From the NCBI GenBank assembly GCA_903827945.1, contig CAIKKN010000003.1, positions 1 to 64,000 on the forward strand: a stretch of 64,000 bases of DNA, written 5' to 3'. This document shows positions 42,765 through 52,931 of the stretch, one piece after another (positions within the stretch are counted from its first letter, which is position 1; every line of letters begins with the position of its first letter). The notes below the pieces were generated by a model. It ran no database searches. It was given only the letters and a program-made list of their open reading frames with translations, and was not told the DNA's origin. Both the position numbers and the translations under genes were made by a program. The DNA is from an uncultured Actinomycetes bacterium. GTDB lineage: Bacteria; Actinomycetota; Actinomycetes; Nanopelagicales; Nanopelagicaceae.

Positions 42765-43487
42765 ATGTGTGGCCGCTACGCTCTCAGCAAGCTTCCGGCT
42801 GAATTAATAGAAGAATTTGAAATTCATACGGGGAAAACTCTCCCGCTCTTGCCTGCGGATTGGAATATTGCTCCGACAAAGCAAATTTATCTCATTCGCC
42901 AAGGATCAGATGATAAGCGTGAATTAACGACGGCCTCATGGGGATTGATTGCCCCATGGAGCAAGACGGTATCTGATGCGGTGAAGTCGCAATCGATTGC
43001 TATTAATGCACGGAGTGAATCAGTCGATGTTAAACCAACATTTAGAAGTGCATTTGTTTCGCGCCGGTGTTTGATTCCTGCCGATGGATATTATGAGTGG
43101 GCAACTGAATTAACTGCGCCCTCCAAACAACCTTTTTATATTTCAAGAAGTGATCAAGGGACAATGCTTTTTGCAGGAATTTGGGATCGCTGGGTTTCGC
43201 CCACTGGTGAAATAAAGGAGAGCGCATCCATCATCACACGAGAAGCCGTTGATCCTTTGGCTAAAATTCATCATCGGATGCCAACTTTCTTACCGAAAGA
43301 GCGGTGGGATTCTTGGCTTGACTCAAGAATTCAAAAATTGGACGAGATTCGAGAGATGATGAATGTAGCTTCGCCTGCCGAAGGGCTTACCGCCTATCCT
43401 GTGAGCAAGGCTGTGAATCTTGTGCGCAACAACGGGCCGCAGCTGACAGTTCAGGTGGAACTTGGGGAGCCTGAGACTCTCTTTTAG
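42765..43487 (+). CDS. SRAP (YedK/HMCES-type) abasic-site-binding protein
   Basis: The 240-aa product begins MCGRYAL: after removal of Met, Cys2 is the residue that crosslinks to abasic sites. NIAPTKQIYLIR, INARSES, RRCLIPADGYYEW (catalytic Glu) and IHHRMPTFL (catalytic His) complete the SRAP pattern. It shields abasic sites in single-stranded DNA. A SRAP gene lies between aroA and sigR/sigH in several actinobacteria. Confidence 0.95.
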   Translation: MCGRYALSKLPAELIEEFEIHTGKTLPLLPADWNIAPTKQIYLIRQGSDDKRELTTASWGLIAPWSKTVSDAVKSQSIAINARSESVDVKPTFRSAFVSRRCLIPADGYYEWATELTAPSKQPFYISRSDQGTMLFAGIWDRWVSPTGEIKESASIITREAVDPLAKIHHRMPTFLPKERWDSWLDSRIQKLDEIREMMNVASPAEGLTAYPVSKAVNLVRNNGPQLTVQVELGEPETLF

Positions 43488-43547
43488 TGCTCATTGATAC
43501 CTCGCTCGGCCGTGGCTGGAGGCCATACTGTCAAGACAGCAAGCATG

Positions 43548-43573
43548 GGAATAATTCCCGGAGGCAACGGGTT
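43548..43573 (+). promoter_or_regulatory. SigR-dependent autoregulatory promoter of sigR
   Basis: GGAAT (43548-43552), exactly 18 bases, then GTT (43571-43573): the consensus of SigR/SigH promoters. The ATG at 43582 is eight bases after GTT, about where transcription should begin, so the induced transcript may be leaderless. Confidence 0.8.
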
Positions 43574-43581
43574 CTCTGAAT

Positions 43582-44265
43582 ATGGCTGTAGCCTTATTAA
43601 CGATGAAGAACGATTCGAGCTCTGAAATCGCCCCTGCTCGCAGAGGTGGCGTTGCGCTTTCTGGCAGCACAGAGTCTGTTGTGCAGCGCAAAGAAAGATT
43701 TGAGCGAGATGCACTTCAATACACAAATCAACTTTATGCCGCGGCGATGCGATACACAAAGAATCCAAGTGACGCTGAAGATCTGGTTCAAGATACATAT
43801 GCGAAAGCATTCGTCTCTTTCCATCAATTTGAAGAAGGCACAAATCTCAAAGCGTGGCTATACCGCATTTTGACAACAACTTTTATCAACAACTATCGCA
43901 AGGATCAACGTCGTCCACTTCAATCCAATGGGGGAGAAGTCGAGGATTGGCAACTGCATGATGCAGCTTCGCATACAAGTGATCAGGGTAAGAGCGCCGA
44001 AGATGAAGTCTTAGAAAACATCGCAGATGTTGATATTAAAAAAGCCCTTGCCGATATGCCTGAAGAGTTTCGCATGGCTGTTTATCTTGCAGATGTCGAA
44101 GGTTTTGCATACAAGGAAATAGCAGAAATTGTTGGCGTTCCTACAGGAACTGTAATGTCTCGACTCCACCGTGGTCGCAAACTTTTGCGCGCATCCCTTG
44201 CTGACTATGCAAAGGATCGTGGATTCATTTCTGCCAAGGGCTCAGTAGAGGAGGGTGAGAAATGA
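43582..44265 (+). CDS. sigR: ECF sigma factor SigR/SigH (thiol-oxidative stress)
   Basis: The 227-aa product has region 2 ([17 protein letters not shown] and [19 protein letters not shown] split over 68-108) and region 4 ([26 protein letters not shown] near 175-200). It directs the disulfide-stress regulon. The region before [12 protein letters not shown] is long (about 40 residues); a shorter isoform could start at the internal ATG 43603. The gene has its own SigR-type promoter and overlaps rsrA by 4 bases (ATGA). Confidence 0.95.
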   Translation: MAVALLTMKNDSSSEIAPARRGGVALSGSTESVVQRKERFERDALQYTNQLYAAAMRYTKNPSDAEDLVQDTYAKAFVSFHQFEEGTNLKAWLYRILTTTFINNYRKDQRRPLQSNGGEVEDWQLHDAASHTSDQGKSAEDEVLENIADVDIKKALADMPEEFRMAVYLADVEGFAYKEIAEIVGVPTGTVMSRLHRGRKLLRASLADYAKDRGFISAKGSVEEGEK

Positions 44266-44681
44266 GTTGCGGTAATCCTCACGAAACTCCCTGCCACGAT
44301 GTCCTTCACTCCCTGATCCTCTTTATCGACGACGAACTTGAAGATCAGAACCAGGTTCATCAAATTGAAATTCATATTCAAGAATGCCCACCGTGCAACC
44401 AGGAACTACAGCACGAACAAGTAGTCCTTTCAAGACTTAAAGAGCTCATGACAAGTTCTTGTAATGAAAAAGCTTCAGACGCCCTTCACGAAAAAATTCT
44501 CAGCCAAACAGAAGAGCTGGCGCAACAGATGCAGGCGCAATTCTTTGGGATGCCTTCTGTGTTCGCTTCACAGGTCTTTACTCAATACAGCCGCACTGAG
44601 TTCACCGTTGATGGCATTGAAACTCGCATAGAGATCGAAACGACGGAAATAACACATCATTTCGACTCCGAAGAAGAGTAA
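44262..44681 (+). CDS. rsrA: Zinc-binding anti-sigma factor RsrA/RshA
   Basis: The 139-aa product carries the ZAS signature at nearly the same positions as Streptomyces RsrA: C11, H38, C42 and C45 (HIQECPPC). Zinc-bound reduced RsrA holds SigR; a disulfide, typically between the first and last of these cysteines, releases it. The C-terminal 50 residues (after [13 protein letters not shown]) are acidic and longer than in RsrA (about 105 aa). Translational coupling to sigR is shown by the ATGA overlap. Confidence 0.93.
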   Translation: MSCGNPHETPCHDVLHSLILFIDDELEDQNQVHQIEIHIQECPPCNQELQHEQVVLSRLKELMTSSCNEKASDALHEKILSQTEELAQQMQAQFFGMPSVFASQVFTQYSRTEFTVDGIETRIEIETTEITHHFDSEEE

Positions 44682-44708
44682 ATCCCCACCAATTCCGTAA
44701 TTCCCGAG

Positions 44709-44714
44709 TAGGTT
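44709..44714 (+). promoter_or_regulatory. Possible leaderless -10 box
   Basis: TAGGTT followed by seven bases and the ATG at 44722. Confidence 0.35.
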
Positions 44715-44721
44715 TTCCGTT

Positions 44722-45123
44722 ATGGATTACGAGGCGGTTCTGGGATGCGTTGGAATGGCATCAATTTCAGTACGTCCTGGCGATACATCTGTTGCAATGG
44801 GAATCAACGATCTTTCAGTCGTTTCTTCCATGGCAATCCTCAATGTGATTGAAAGTGCATGTAGTTCAGCAGTGATTGACTTGCTTGAGATTGGTGAGAC
44901 GACACAAACAGCAAAATTCACTTTGGAAATCATGACAACGGTGACCGCTGGAGAGGAATTACGCGCAAATGCGCGATGCATAGAAATCGATGACAATGTC
45001 TTTACTTTTGAAGCAGAAGTTACACATTTAAATAGAACAATCGCCACTGCAGAAGTGCAGCGGCGATTGGTAGATCGAGTTTCTTACATGGCCCGGATTG
45101 CGGCCGAAAGAATTAATTCCTAA
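44722..45123 (+). CDS. Thioesterase-like hotdog-fold protein
   Basis: The 133-aa product has a hotdog-type pattern: MAILNVIESACSSAVIDLLEIGETTQTAKFTLE resembles the central helix and following strand of FlK/PaaI thioesterases, and VTAGEELRANARCIEIDDNVFTFEAEVTH the paired outer strands (motifs quoted in parts: MAILNVIESAC, GEELRANARCIEID). The catalytic residue cannot be fixed. Substrate unknown. It is 40 bp after rsrA and may be read from the SigR promoter. Confidence 0.6.
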   Translation: MDYEAVLGCVGMASISVRPGDTSVAMGINDLSVVSSMAILNVIESACSSAVIDLLEIGETTQTAKFTLEIMTTVTAGEELRANARCIEIDDNVFTFEAEVTHLNRTIATAEVQRRLVDRVSYMARIAAERINS

Positions 45124-45138
45124 GTAAGAGTTTTTGAA

Positions 45139-45531
45139 TTACTTCTTTGTTGCCCAGAAGATTTCAGAAATCTCTTCAATCTTTCCAAGAAGCTTGTCGG
45201 CTACTGCAACGTCATTTGTTCCCTTTGTGCCGCCGGCGCCAGCTAATTTTGTTGCTTCGTTGAATAGAACATGAAGCTGTGGGTAGGCTTCAAAGTGATT
45301 TGGCTTGAAATAGTCGGTCCAAAGCACCCATAGATGATGCTTGACCATCTCAGAACGCTCCTCTTTGACAGCAACAGCGCGAGATTTGAAATCAGCATCG
45401 GTCGATGCAGCATATTTTTCCATTGCAGCCTTAACTGACTGTGCTTCAAGCTTTGCTTGTGCAGGGTCATAGACGCCACATGGAAGATCGCAGTGAGCAA
45501 GAGCCACTATTGTCTTTTCAAAAAGCTTCAT
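45139..45531 (-). CDS. sodN: Nickel superoxide dismutase precursor
   Basis: The 130-aa product has a 12-residue propeptide (MKLFEKTIVALA) followed by HCDLPCGVYDP. After cleavage His1, Cys2 and Cys6 form the nickel hook of SodN. The rest is the four-helix bundle of the family (HHLWVLWTDYFKP, EISEIFWATKK). It dismutates superoxide in the cytoplasm and depends on nickel supply. AGGAGAG lies 5 bases before the ATG. The maturation protease gene sodX is divergent, 104 bp away. Confidence 0.97.
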   Translation of the reverse strand: MKLFEKTIVALAHCDLPCGVYDPAQAKLEAQSVKAAMEKYAASTDADFKSRAVAVKEERSEMVKHHLWVLWTDYFKPNHFEAYPQLHVLFNEATKLAGAGGTKGTNDVAVADKLLGKIEEISEIFWATKK

Positions 45532-45559
45532 TTTTCTCTCCTATTGATTTCAGTTTCCT

Positions 45560-45603
45560 AAGTTAACCTTAATTGACTTGCCGCTTGAAGTGAACCTTCA
45601 CTT
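45560..45603. promoter_or_regulatory. Paired operator-like boxes between sodN and sodX
   Basis: AAGTGAACCTTCACTT (45588-45603) is a perfect 7-bp inverted repeat with a 2-base centre. A related copy, AAGTTAACCTTAATT, lies at 45560-45574, 28 bp upstream. Both sit in the divergent sodN/sodX control region, so one regulator could control both. They do not resemble the published Nur box. Confidence 0.55.
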
Positions 45604-45635
45604 GCGAATCCTACATATGTGAGACTACTACTCCT

Positions 45636-45953
45636 ATGACACTCCTGCCCATTCGTACCTGGTCGCCATTTCCCATTAGGCGTGTGAAGATTTCTGGGCG
45701 CTCTATGCTTCCCACATTTCAAGATGGGAAGGTGTTGTATTTTCGTGGGGGAGCAACCCTAAGGAGAGTGGGACAAATCGTTCTGATCGAGCGAGAAAGC
45801 TATCCGGGTATTTTCTATATAAAGCGGATCACATCCATCACATCAGAGGGCATCTGGGTTGAGGGTGACAATTTGGAAGAATCAACTGATTCGCGAAAGT
45901 GGGGATATTTATCCCCAGAGGAAATCATTGCAGTTGCCTTTCGACACCACTAA
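45636..45953 (+). CDS. sodX: SodX, nickel-SOD maturation signal peptidase-like protease
   Basis: The 105-aa product is a minimal S26 peptidase: GRSMLPTF (residues 21-28) holds the catalytic Ser, FYIKRI (about 59-64) the catalytic Lys, and GDNLEESTDSRKWG the conserved GDN box. It lacks the membrane helix of true signal peptidase I. SodX proteins cleave the SodN propeptide; pairing with sodN makes the assignment firm. Confidence 0.93.
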   Translation: MTLLPIRTWSPFPIRRVKISGRSMLPTFQDGKVLYFRGGATLRRVGQIVLIERESYPGIFYIKRITSITSEGIWVEGDNLEESTDSRKWGYLSPEEIIAVAFRHH

Positions 45954-45959
45954 CTAGGA

Positions 45960-48900
45960 CTAGCGAGTGAATGCTTCCATGATGAGTGCATTTTGCTCTT
46001 CTTCATGAAGATGATGGCTTCCAGTTGCCGGACTTGCAGTTGCGCGGCGAGAAACTCTGCGAAGTGTGCGTCCATTGAATGAGTTTGCAGTCCGAAGTCC
46101 AATGTAAGGGTATGGACCTTGGTTTGCTGGCTCATCTTGAACCCAGAGCAAAGTTGCGTTCGGATGCTTACTAGCCTCATCAGCCATTTCATTAGCTGGG
46201 AATGGATACAAGAGTTCAACGCGAACAATTGCTGTCGTCCATTCTCCAAGCTTTTCTCTCTGGGCGAGGAGGTCGTAATAGACCTTTCCTGAACAGAAGA
46301 TTACGCGAGTTGCATTCTGGACCTTGTCATCAGAAATTACTGGCTGAAAATGTCCAGTGGTGAAATCTTGCAAACCTGATGCAGCTGCCTTTAAGCGGAG
46401 CATCGATTTTGGCTCGAAGACAATGAGAGGACGTCGTGCGCTGTTCTTCATGTGCCAGCGAAGTAGATGGAAATACTGTGCAGGAGAGGAAGGTTGGGCA
46501 ATGGTCATGTTTTGCTCAGCAGCGAGTGTTAAGAATCGCTCGATGCGAGCTGATGAGTGATCAGGACCTTGGCCTTCATAGCCGTGCGGCAAAAGCATCA
46601 CGAGGCCAGAACGCTCGCCCCACTTTTGAAGAGATGAAGAGACGAATTCGTCCACAATTGTTTGCGCGCCATTCATGAAGTCACCAAATTGTGCTTCCCA
46701 AATTGTTAAGGCTTCACTTCGCTCTACTGAATAACCATATTCAAAACCAAGCGCCGCATACTCAGAAAGAAGTGAGTCGAAGATAAAGAACTGATTTTCA
46801 TCATCGATGAGACCGCGTAGGGGAGTCCACTCACTTCCATTGTTTTGATCAATGATTACGGCATGACGATTAGAGAATGTTCCGCGGCGTACATCTTGTC
46901 CGGCCATTCGAATTGGATGACCTTCAAGAAGAATTGAGCCAAACGCCAACATCTCTCCAGTTGCCCAATCCACTGAAGCATCATTGAGCATCTCATTTCT
47001 CTTGGCCAACTGAGGCAAGAGTTTTGAATGCATGGTAAATCCTTCAGGTATTGCAATTTGAGTTGCGGCGATGCGACGAAGTGTTGCTTCATCCACAGCT
47101 GTAACAATTTCATGGGCCGCTGGAGGCATAGGCTCACGGAAGTTTGGATCCGATTCTGGTTCAACATTATGAACAATGCTGAAGTCGCCATCAAGTTTTG
47201 ACTGGTAATCGCGAAGTACTTCTTCAGCTTCTTCTACGGTGATGTCGCCACGACCGATGAGAGCTTCTGTGTACAACTTACGAGTGCTTCTCTTTTGGTC
47301 GATCAGTTTGTACATCTCTGGTTGCGTGAATGCTGGTTCATCACCTTCGTTGTGGCCGCGCCGGCGGTAGCAAACTAGATCAATGATGACATCTTTATTA
47401 AATGCTTGGCGATATTCATATGCCAGTCTTGCTACACGCACAACGGATTCTGGATCATCGCCATTGACGTGGAAAACAGGCGCCTGAATCATCTTTGCGA
47501 TATCCGTGCAATATGTTGATGAACGCGAAGCGTGAGGAGAAGTTGTGAATCCAACTTGGTTATTGATCACTATGTGAATTGTTCCCCCGACGCGGTATCC
47601 CTTCAATAATGAAAGGCTCAATGTCTCAGAAACGACACCTTGTCCAGCAAAAGCAGCATCTCCGTGAATCAAAATTGGCATTACGGAATAGCTCTCTTTT
47701 GTATTCATTCGGTCTTGCTTAGCGCGAACAATTCCTTCGAGTACGGGATTTACTGCTTCTAGATGAGATGGATTAGCGGCCAAGTAGACCTTTGTCTGCG
47801 AGCCAGATGGTGCGGTGAAAGTTCCTTTAGTTCCGAGGTGATACTTAACATCGCCTGAACCTTGAACCTGGTTGTCGTGGTAGTGGCCTTCAAATTCCTG
47901 GAAAATTTGTCCAATGGATTTGCCAGCGATGTTTGCAAGAACATTGAGGCGACCACGGTGTGGCATACCAATGCAAACTTCGTCGAGCTGATTGTCGGCT
48001 GCGCCGGAAATAATTGCATCCAAGAGCGGAATTACTGACTCGCCACCTTCCAGTGAAAAGCGCTTTTGCCCAACATATTTTGTATGTAAGAAAGTTTCGA
48101 ATGCTTCAGCGCTATTGAGTTTATAGAGAATTCGCAGTTGTTCTTCGCGTGGAGTTTGCGTTGCGCCGGATTCGACATGTTCTTGAATCCACTGACGCTC
48201 TTCAGTGCTGTCGATGTACATGTACTCGACGCCAATCGTGCGGCAATACGAGTCACGCAGGCGACCAAGAATCTTGCGGAGAGGCAAGAATGCTTTCCCA
48301 CCAAATCCGCCTGTGAGAAATTCGCGATCTAGATCCCACAAAGTTAATCCGTGCGTTAAGACATCTAAGTCAGGATGATATTTCTGCTCATACTTGAGGG
48401 GATCAATATCTGCCATGAGATGACCGTTTGTGCGATATGAGCGAATGAGCTCTTGAATTCGAGTTTCTTTAGAAATCTGATCTTTTCGTGTTACTTGGAT
48501 ATCTTGGCTCCAACGGATTGGAACGTATGGAATTCGAAGTGCAGCGAAAATCTCGTCGTAGAAATTATCTTCTCCAAGCAGAATTGCATGAATACGACGA
48601 AGGAAATCACCCGAAGTCGCGCCTTGAATAATGCGATGATCATACGTACTTGTGAGTGTTACAACCTTGCTAATTGCGAGGTTTGCAAGCGTCTCTTCCG
48701 AGGCGCCTTGGAATTCGGCAGGGTAATCCATCGCTCCAACGCCAAGAATCAAACCTTGGCCTTGCACTAAGCGAGGTACTGAATGAACAGTTCCGATAGT
48801 TCCAGGGTTTGTTAAAGAGACTGTTGTTCCTGCAAAATCATCGACCGTGAGCTGGCCATTACGCGCCTTTCGAACAGTATCTTCATACGATGCCCAAAAT

Positions 48901-49787
48901 TGTCCAAAATCTAATTCTTCGCAACCCTTGATTGAGGGAACTAACAATTGGCGCTCACCACTTGGCTTAGCCAAATCAATTGCGATACCAAGGTTTATAT
49001 GTTCTGGTTTTCCAATTGCAGGCTTGCCATCAACTTGTGTGAAGAAGGCGTTCATCTCTGGCATTTGGCGCATTGCCTTGATCATCGCGTAACCAATGAG
49101 ATGAGTAAATGAAACTTTTCCGCCTCGTGCGCGCTTCAAATGATTATTAATAACAATGCGATTGTCGATCATCAATTTTGCTGGGACTACGCGAACTGAA
49201 GTTGCTGTTGGAACTGTTAACGATGCTTCCATGCTCTGGACAACTCTTGCCGCTACGCCTCTTATTGGCTCGGCACTTGATGCGCCCGGTGTCACAAGAG
49301 TTGGAATTGGTTTAACAACTGGATCAGCAGGAGTTTGGGCAGGAGTAGTCACAACAGGTGCCACCGTTTCTTGTACATTTACTTGAACTTTTTCTTGAAC
49401 TTTTACTTGCTCTGTTATTTCAGTATTAACAATTGGAGTACTGACTGGTGCGGGCGCAGGTGTAGCAACAGGCGCTGCTGTAGCAACAGGCGCTGGTGTA
49501 GCAACAGGCGCTGGTGTAGCAACAGGCGCTGGTGAAGTCCCTGACTTGGCTACTGATTTTGGAACGGGCGGTGTGCCACCACGAGGGGCGTCGCTCAGTG
49601 GGGAAATTGTTTGTGTTGCTGATTTTGCTTGAGCGTAATCGCCAAAAAATTCGTGCCACGCTTTGTCAACGGAATTCGGATCAGCAAGGAAACGCTGATA
49701 CATCTCATCAACTAACCACTCGTTGGCTCCAAAAGAACCACCGAAATGATTTGAAGGTGTATTACTTCCCGTTGCCGGCACTGGCAT
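45960..49787 (-). CDS. kgd: Multifunctional 2-oxoglutarate decarboxylase/dehydrogenase E1-E2 (Kgd/OdhA)
   Basis: The 1275-aa product has three parts. Residues 1-50 (NEWLVDEMYQRFLADP, HEFFGDYA) are the E1 N-terminal segment. A long Ala/Pro/Val/Thr linker (about 80-150) precedes an E2-type succinyltransferase domain (HLIGYAMIKAMRQMPEMNAFF, DHRIIQGA near 380). The thiamine-dependent E1 (about 430-1275) has GMPHRGRLNVLANI and HGDAAFAGQGVV. This is the actinobacterial Kgd/OdhA architecture of the TCA cycle. No lipoyl domain is present. AAGGAG lies 4 bases before the ATG. Confidence 0.96.
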   Translation of the reverse strand: MPVPATGSNTPSNHFGGSFGANEWLVDEMYQRFLADPNSVDKAWHEFFGDYAQAKSATQTISPLSDAPRGGTPPVPKSVAKSGTSPAPVATPAPVATPAPVATAAPVATPAPAPVSTPIVNTEITEQVKVQEKVQVNVQETVAPVVTTPAQTPADPVVKPIPTLVTPGASSAEPIRGVAARVVQSMEASLTVPTATSVRVVPAKLMIDNRIVINNHLKRARGGKVSFTHLIGYAMIKAMRQMPEMNAFFTQVDGKPAIGKPEHINLGIAIDLAKPSGERQLLVPSIKGCEELDFGQFWASYEDTVRKARNGQLTVDDFAGTTVSLTNPGTIGTVHSVPRLVQGQGLILGVGAMDYPAEFQGASEETLANLAISKVVTLTSTYDHRIIQGATSGDFLRRIHAILLGEDNFYDEIFAALRIPYVPIRWSQDIQVTRKDQISKETRIQELIRSYRTNGHLMADIDPLKYEQKYHPDLDVLTHGLTLWDLDREFLTGGFGGKAFLPLRKILGRLRDSYCRTIGVEYMYIDSTEERQWIQEHVESGATQTPREEQLRILYKLNSAEAFETFLHTKYVGQKRFSLEGGESVIPLLDAIISGAADNQLDEVCIGMPHRGRLNVLANIAGKSIGQIFQEFEGHYHDNQVQGSGDVKYHLGTKGTFTAPSGSQTKVYLAANPSHLEAVNPVLEGIVRAKQDRMNTKESYSVMPILIHGDAAFAGQGVVSETLSLSLLKGYRVGGTIHIVINNQVGFTTSPHASRSSTYCTDIAKMIQAPVFHVNGDDPESVVRVARLAYEYRQAFNKDVIIDLVCYRRRGHNEGDEPAFTQPEMYKLIDQKRSTRKLYTEALIGRGDITVEEAEEVLRDYQSKLDGDFSIVHNVEPESDPNFREPMPPAAHEIVTAVDEATLRRIAATQIAIPEGFTMHSKLLPQLAKRNEMLNDASVDWATGEMLAFGSILLEGHPIRMAGQDVRRGTFSNRHAVIIDQNNGSEWTPLRGLIDDENQFFIFDSLLSEYAALGFEYGYSVERSEALTIWEAQFGDFMNGAQTIVDEFVSSSLQKWGERSGLVMLLPHGYEGQGPDHSSARIERFLTLAAEQNMTIAQPSSPAQYFHLLRWHMKNSARRPLIVFEPKSMLRLKAAASGLQDFTTGHFQPVISDDKVQNATRVIFCSGKVYYDLLAQREKLGEWTTAIVRVELLYPFPANEMADEASKHPNATLLWVQDEPANQGPYPYIGLRTANSFNGRTLRRVSRRATASPATGSHHLHEEEQNALIMEAFTR
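49462..49533 (-). repeat. Four 18-bp tandem repeats in the Kgd linker
   Basis: GTAGCAACAGGCGCTGGT (first copy GCT at its end) repeated four times; on the minus strand it encodes APVATP-type hexapeptides of the linker. Confidence 0.92.
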
Positions 49788-49904
49788 TTACTCCTTTACG
49801 TCCGGCCAAAGTCTAGGGTGCTTGGCTCCAAGGTTCACAAACGACCGGAATGTGAGAAATGTGGGATGGGTTACCCGCTTTTGCAGATTCTGGGGCTTAG
49901 CCAA

Positions 49905-50306
49905 TTACTCCGTATAGCCAAGCAGCGCAGATAGGGCTGTAGCGAAGGCCAGGAGAGCAAGAAGGGCTCCAACCCATACCAACTTCCCAGAAATCATGAA
50001 ATAGGCAACCCCAAGGGCAATGAGGTTGGCCAAAAGCGCCGGCGCCCGACCATAAGACTTTCTTTGAGTGAACCCACGGGAGCAGATGAAGAGTCCAATT
50101 GCAGCAATTAAGGAGAACGAAATCTCACCGGCAAGTGCTCCTGGGGCGGATACAGTTTTTATCATTGCAGAAATGGAGAGGTAGAGGGCAAGCAAGATGA
50201 GTAGCGCTGATTCAATGCGAAGGAGGTGGCACGCACTTTTCCGCGCGAACTCCATCAATGGAGGGAACTTTTCCTCAGAATTACGGGAGTGGTGAATCTC
50301 TTCCAT
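49905..50306 (-). CDS. 133-aa membrane protein of unknown function
   Basis: A charged N-terminus (about 25 residues) is followed by four hydrophobic helices (roughly 35-55, 62-80, 90-106, 108-130). No family is recognised. It lies upstream of kgd on the same strand, 117 bp before it, and divergent from the gene at 50339. Confidence 0.6.
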   Translation of the reverse strand: MEEIHHSRNSEEKFPPLMEFARKSACHLLRIESALLILLALYLSISAMIKTVSAPGALAGEISFSLIAAIGLFICSRGFTQRKSYGRAPALLANLIALGVAYFMISGKLVWVGALLALLAFATALSALLGYTE

Positions 50307-50338
50307 GAGAAGAGAATAACCGTTAATTTCAATTCACC

Positions 50339-50761
50339 ATGGGTGTTCTCGAATTTTCCAATAATGGCTTAATTGATTCGCTGACTCACGCGCCAGCTCC
50401 GGCAGTTTTTCTTTCTAGCCTCTCAAGAGAGCACGCGGGGGCATCGCGCGATTCTCGCACCTTGTCAATTTTATCGATCAGGCCAACGAACTCTTCAACC
50501 TTGACGGAGTTGCAACTCATTTCAATGGCACGAACCATCGTCTCTCACTTGAGGAGCGGGGAATTTTTCTCGAGAATATCTGAAGATGGTTATTGGATTG
50601 CTGTTCGGGGAGACAAAAGCTCTGCTTCGAAACTTTCAGAAAGAATTCTTGGGCAATCCCTCAAAGGCAAATGGCGCACATCCATAATCGAATGCGCGCC
50701 ACCGATTTCAATTGATGAGTGGATAGCCTTGAGCGATTGCGCCCATTTTTCTACTTCTTAG
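50339..50761 (+). CDS. Degenerate GGDEF-like protein, function unknown
   Basis: The 140-aa product has the secondary-structure order of a diguanylate cyclase-like domain: LSILSIRPTN (first strand), VSHLRSGEFFSRISEDGYWIAVRG, where a GGDEF would stand as SEDGYW, and IIECAPPISIDEWIALSD, close to the end motif of GGDEF domains (motifs cited in parts). The catalytic GG(D/E)EF is missing, so cyclase activity is not expected. The resemblance is by eye and moderate. It overlaps the next, convergent gene by 11 bases. Confidence 0.45.
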   Translation: MGVLEFSNNGLIDSLTHAPAPAVFLSSLSREHAGASRDSRTLSILSIRPTNSSTLTELQLISMARTIVSHLRSGEFFSRISEDGYWIAVRGDKSSASKLSERILGQSLKGKWRTSIIECAPPISIDEWIALSDCAHFSTS

Positions 50762-51431
50762 GCGCACACTTTGAAAGCGCGGCTGCAATTTTTGGACTTT
50801 TCTTATCGAGAGTCGCAATTTGCGCAGCAGTTGTTACGTTGACTCCATTTGCATTAAGACATGAAATATACGCAGCGCCCGCCGCTGGCTTAGATGCAGC
50901 TTTAGACGCAGCTGTAGACGGAGCGACTTTCTTGATAATAGTTCCGGCACTTGGATTTATACCCGCTGGTCGTTTTCCTCCGTCAAATCCGCGCCCAAAT
51001 GAAGGTCGAAGTGGCGCGCACTTATCTAGGGCTGCTTGTTGCGCAGCAGAAAGAGTTGGACGTGCCTTCGGAGGATTGGCGGGATTAGCGGGATTAGCGG
51101 GCGCACCCGTGGGGCGCACGCGATTTTGATCATCTGCTCCTCCGCCAAAACCACGACCGCCAAAGCTTGGAAGTGCGACGCCAGTCTTTGTTAAGCAATC
51201 TTGGTACTTTGCGAACGCAGCGCGAGGAGCAACACCTTCTGCAGATCCTTCTTGGGAATTTCCGCCACCAATCGTTGGACGTGCAGCGCCCAGCGATGGT
51301 TTTGCAATTGGAGTCGCGCCTTGTGCGAGCGATCCAGCCGAGAGAGTGGTGAATGCACCAATCATTAAAGCGCCTAAGGCGATGACTGATGAAGCAGAGG
51401 AAAGGCGACTCTTAGAAGAAGAAGTTTTCAT
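50751..51431 (-). CDS. Secreted two-repeat cysteine protein, function unknown
   Basis: The 226-aa product has a signal peptide (basic Ser-rich start, hydrophobic core at about 15-33, Ala at the end). The mature part contains two copies of a small module: YQDCLTKTGVALP ... AALDKCAPL, and YISCLNANGVNVT ... AALSKCAPK. Each has two Cys that could form a disulfide. Between and around them are Gly/Pro/Ala-rich linkers, one holding the NPANPANP repeat from a 9-bp DNA repeat (about 51079-51102). Similar FxxCLxxNGV modules occur in actinobacterial exported proteins; their role is unknown. Confidence 0.65.
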   Translation of the reverse strand: MKTSSSKSRLSSASSVIALGALMIGAFTTLSAGSLAQGATPIAKPSLGAARPTIGGGNSQEGSAEGVAPRAAFAKYQDCLTKTGVALPSFGGRGFGGGADDQNRVRPTGAPANPANPANPPKARPTLSAAQQAALDKCAPLRPSFGRGFDGGKRPAGINPSAGTIIKKVAPSTAASKAASKPAAGAAYISCLNANGVNVTTAAQIATLDKKSPKIAAALSKCAPKK

Positions 51432-51524
51432 GGGAGAAGGTTAGATGGGAGTTGATTTCCCGCCTATCAAAATTATCAATTTTGGGCTGAGTACTGCCTG
51501 TGAATTTTGGCTCTCCGTACGCAT

Positions 51525-52928
<1,404 letters not shown>

Positions 52929-52931
<3 letters not shown>

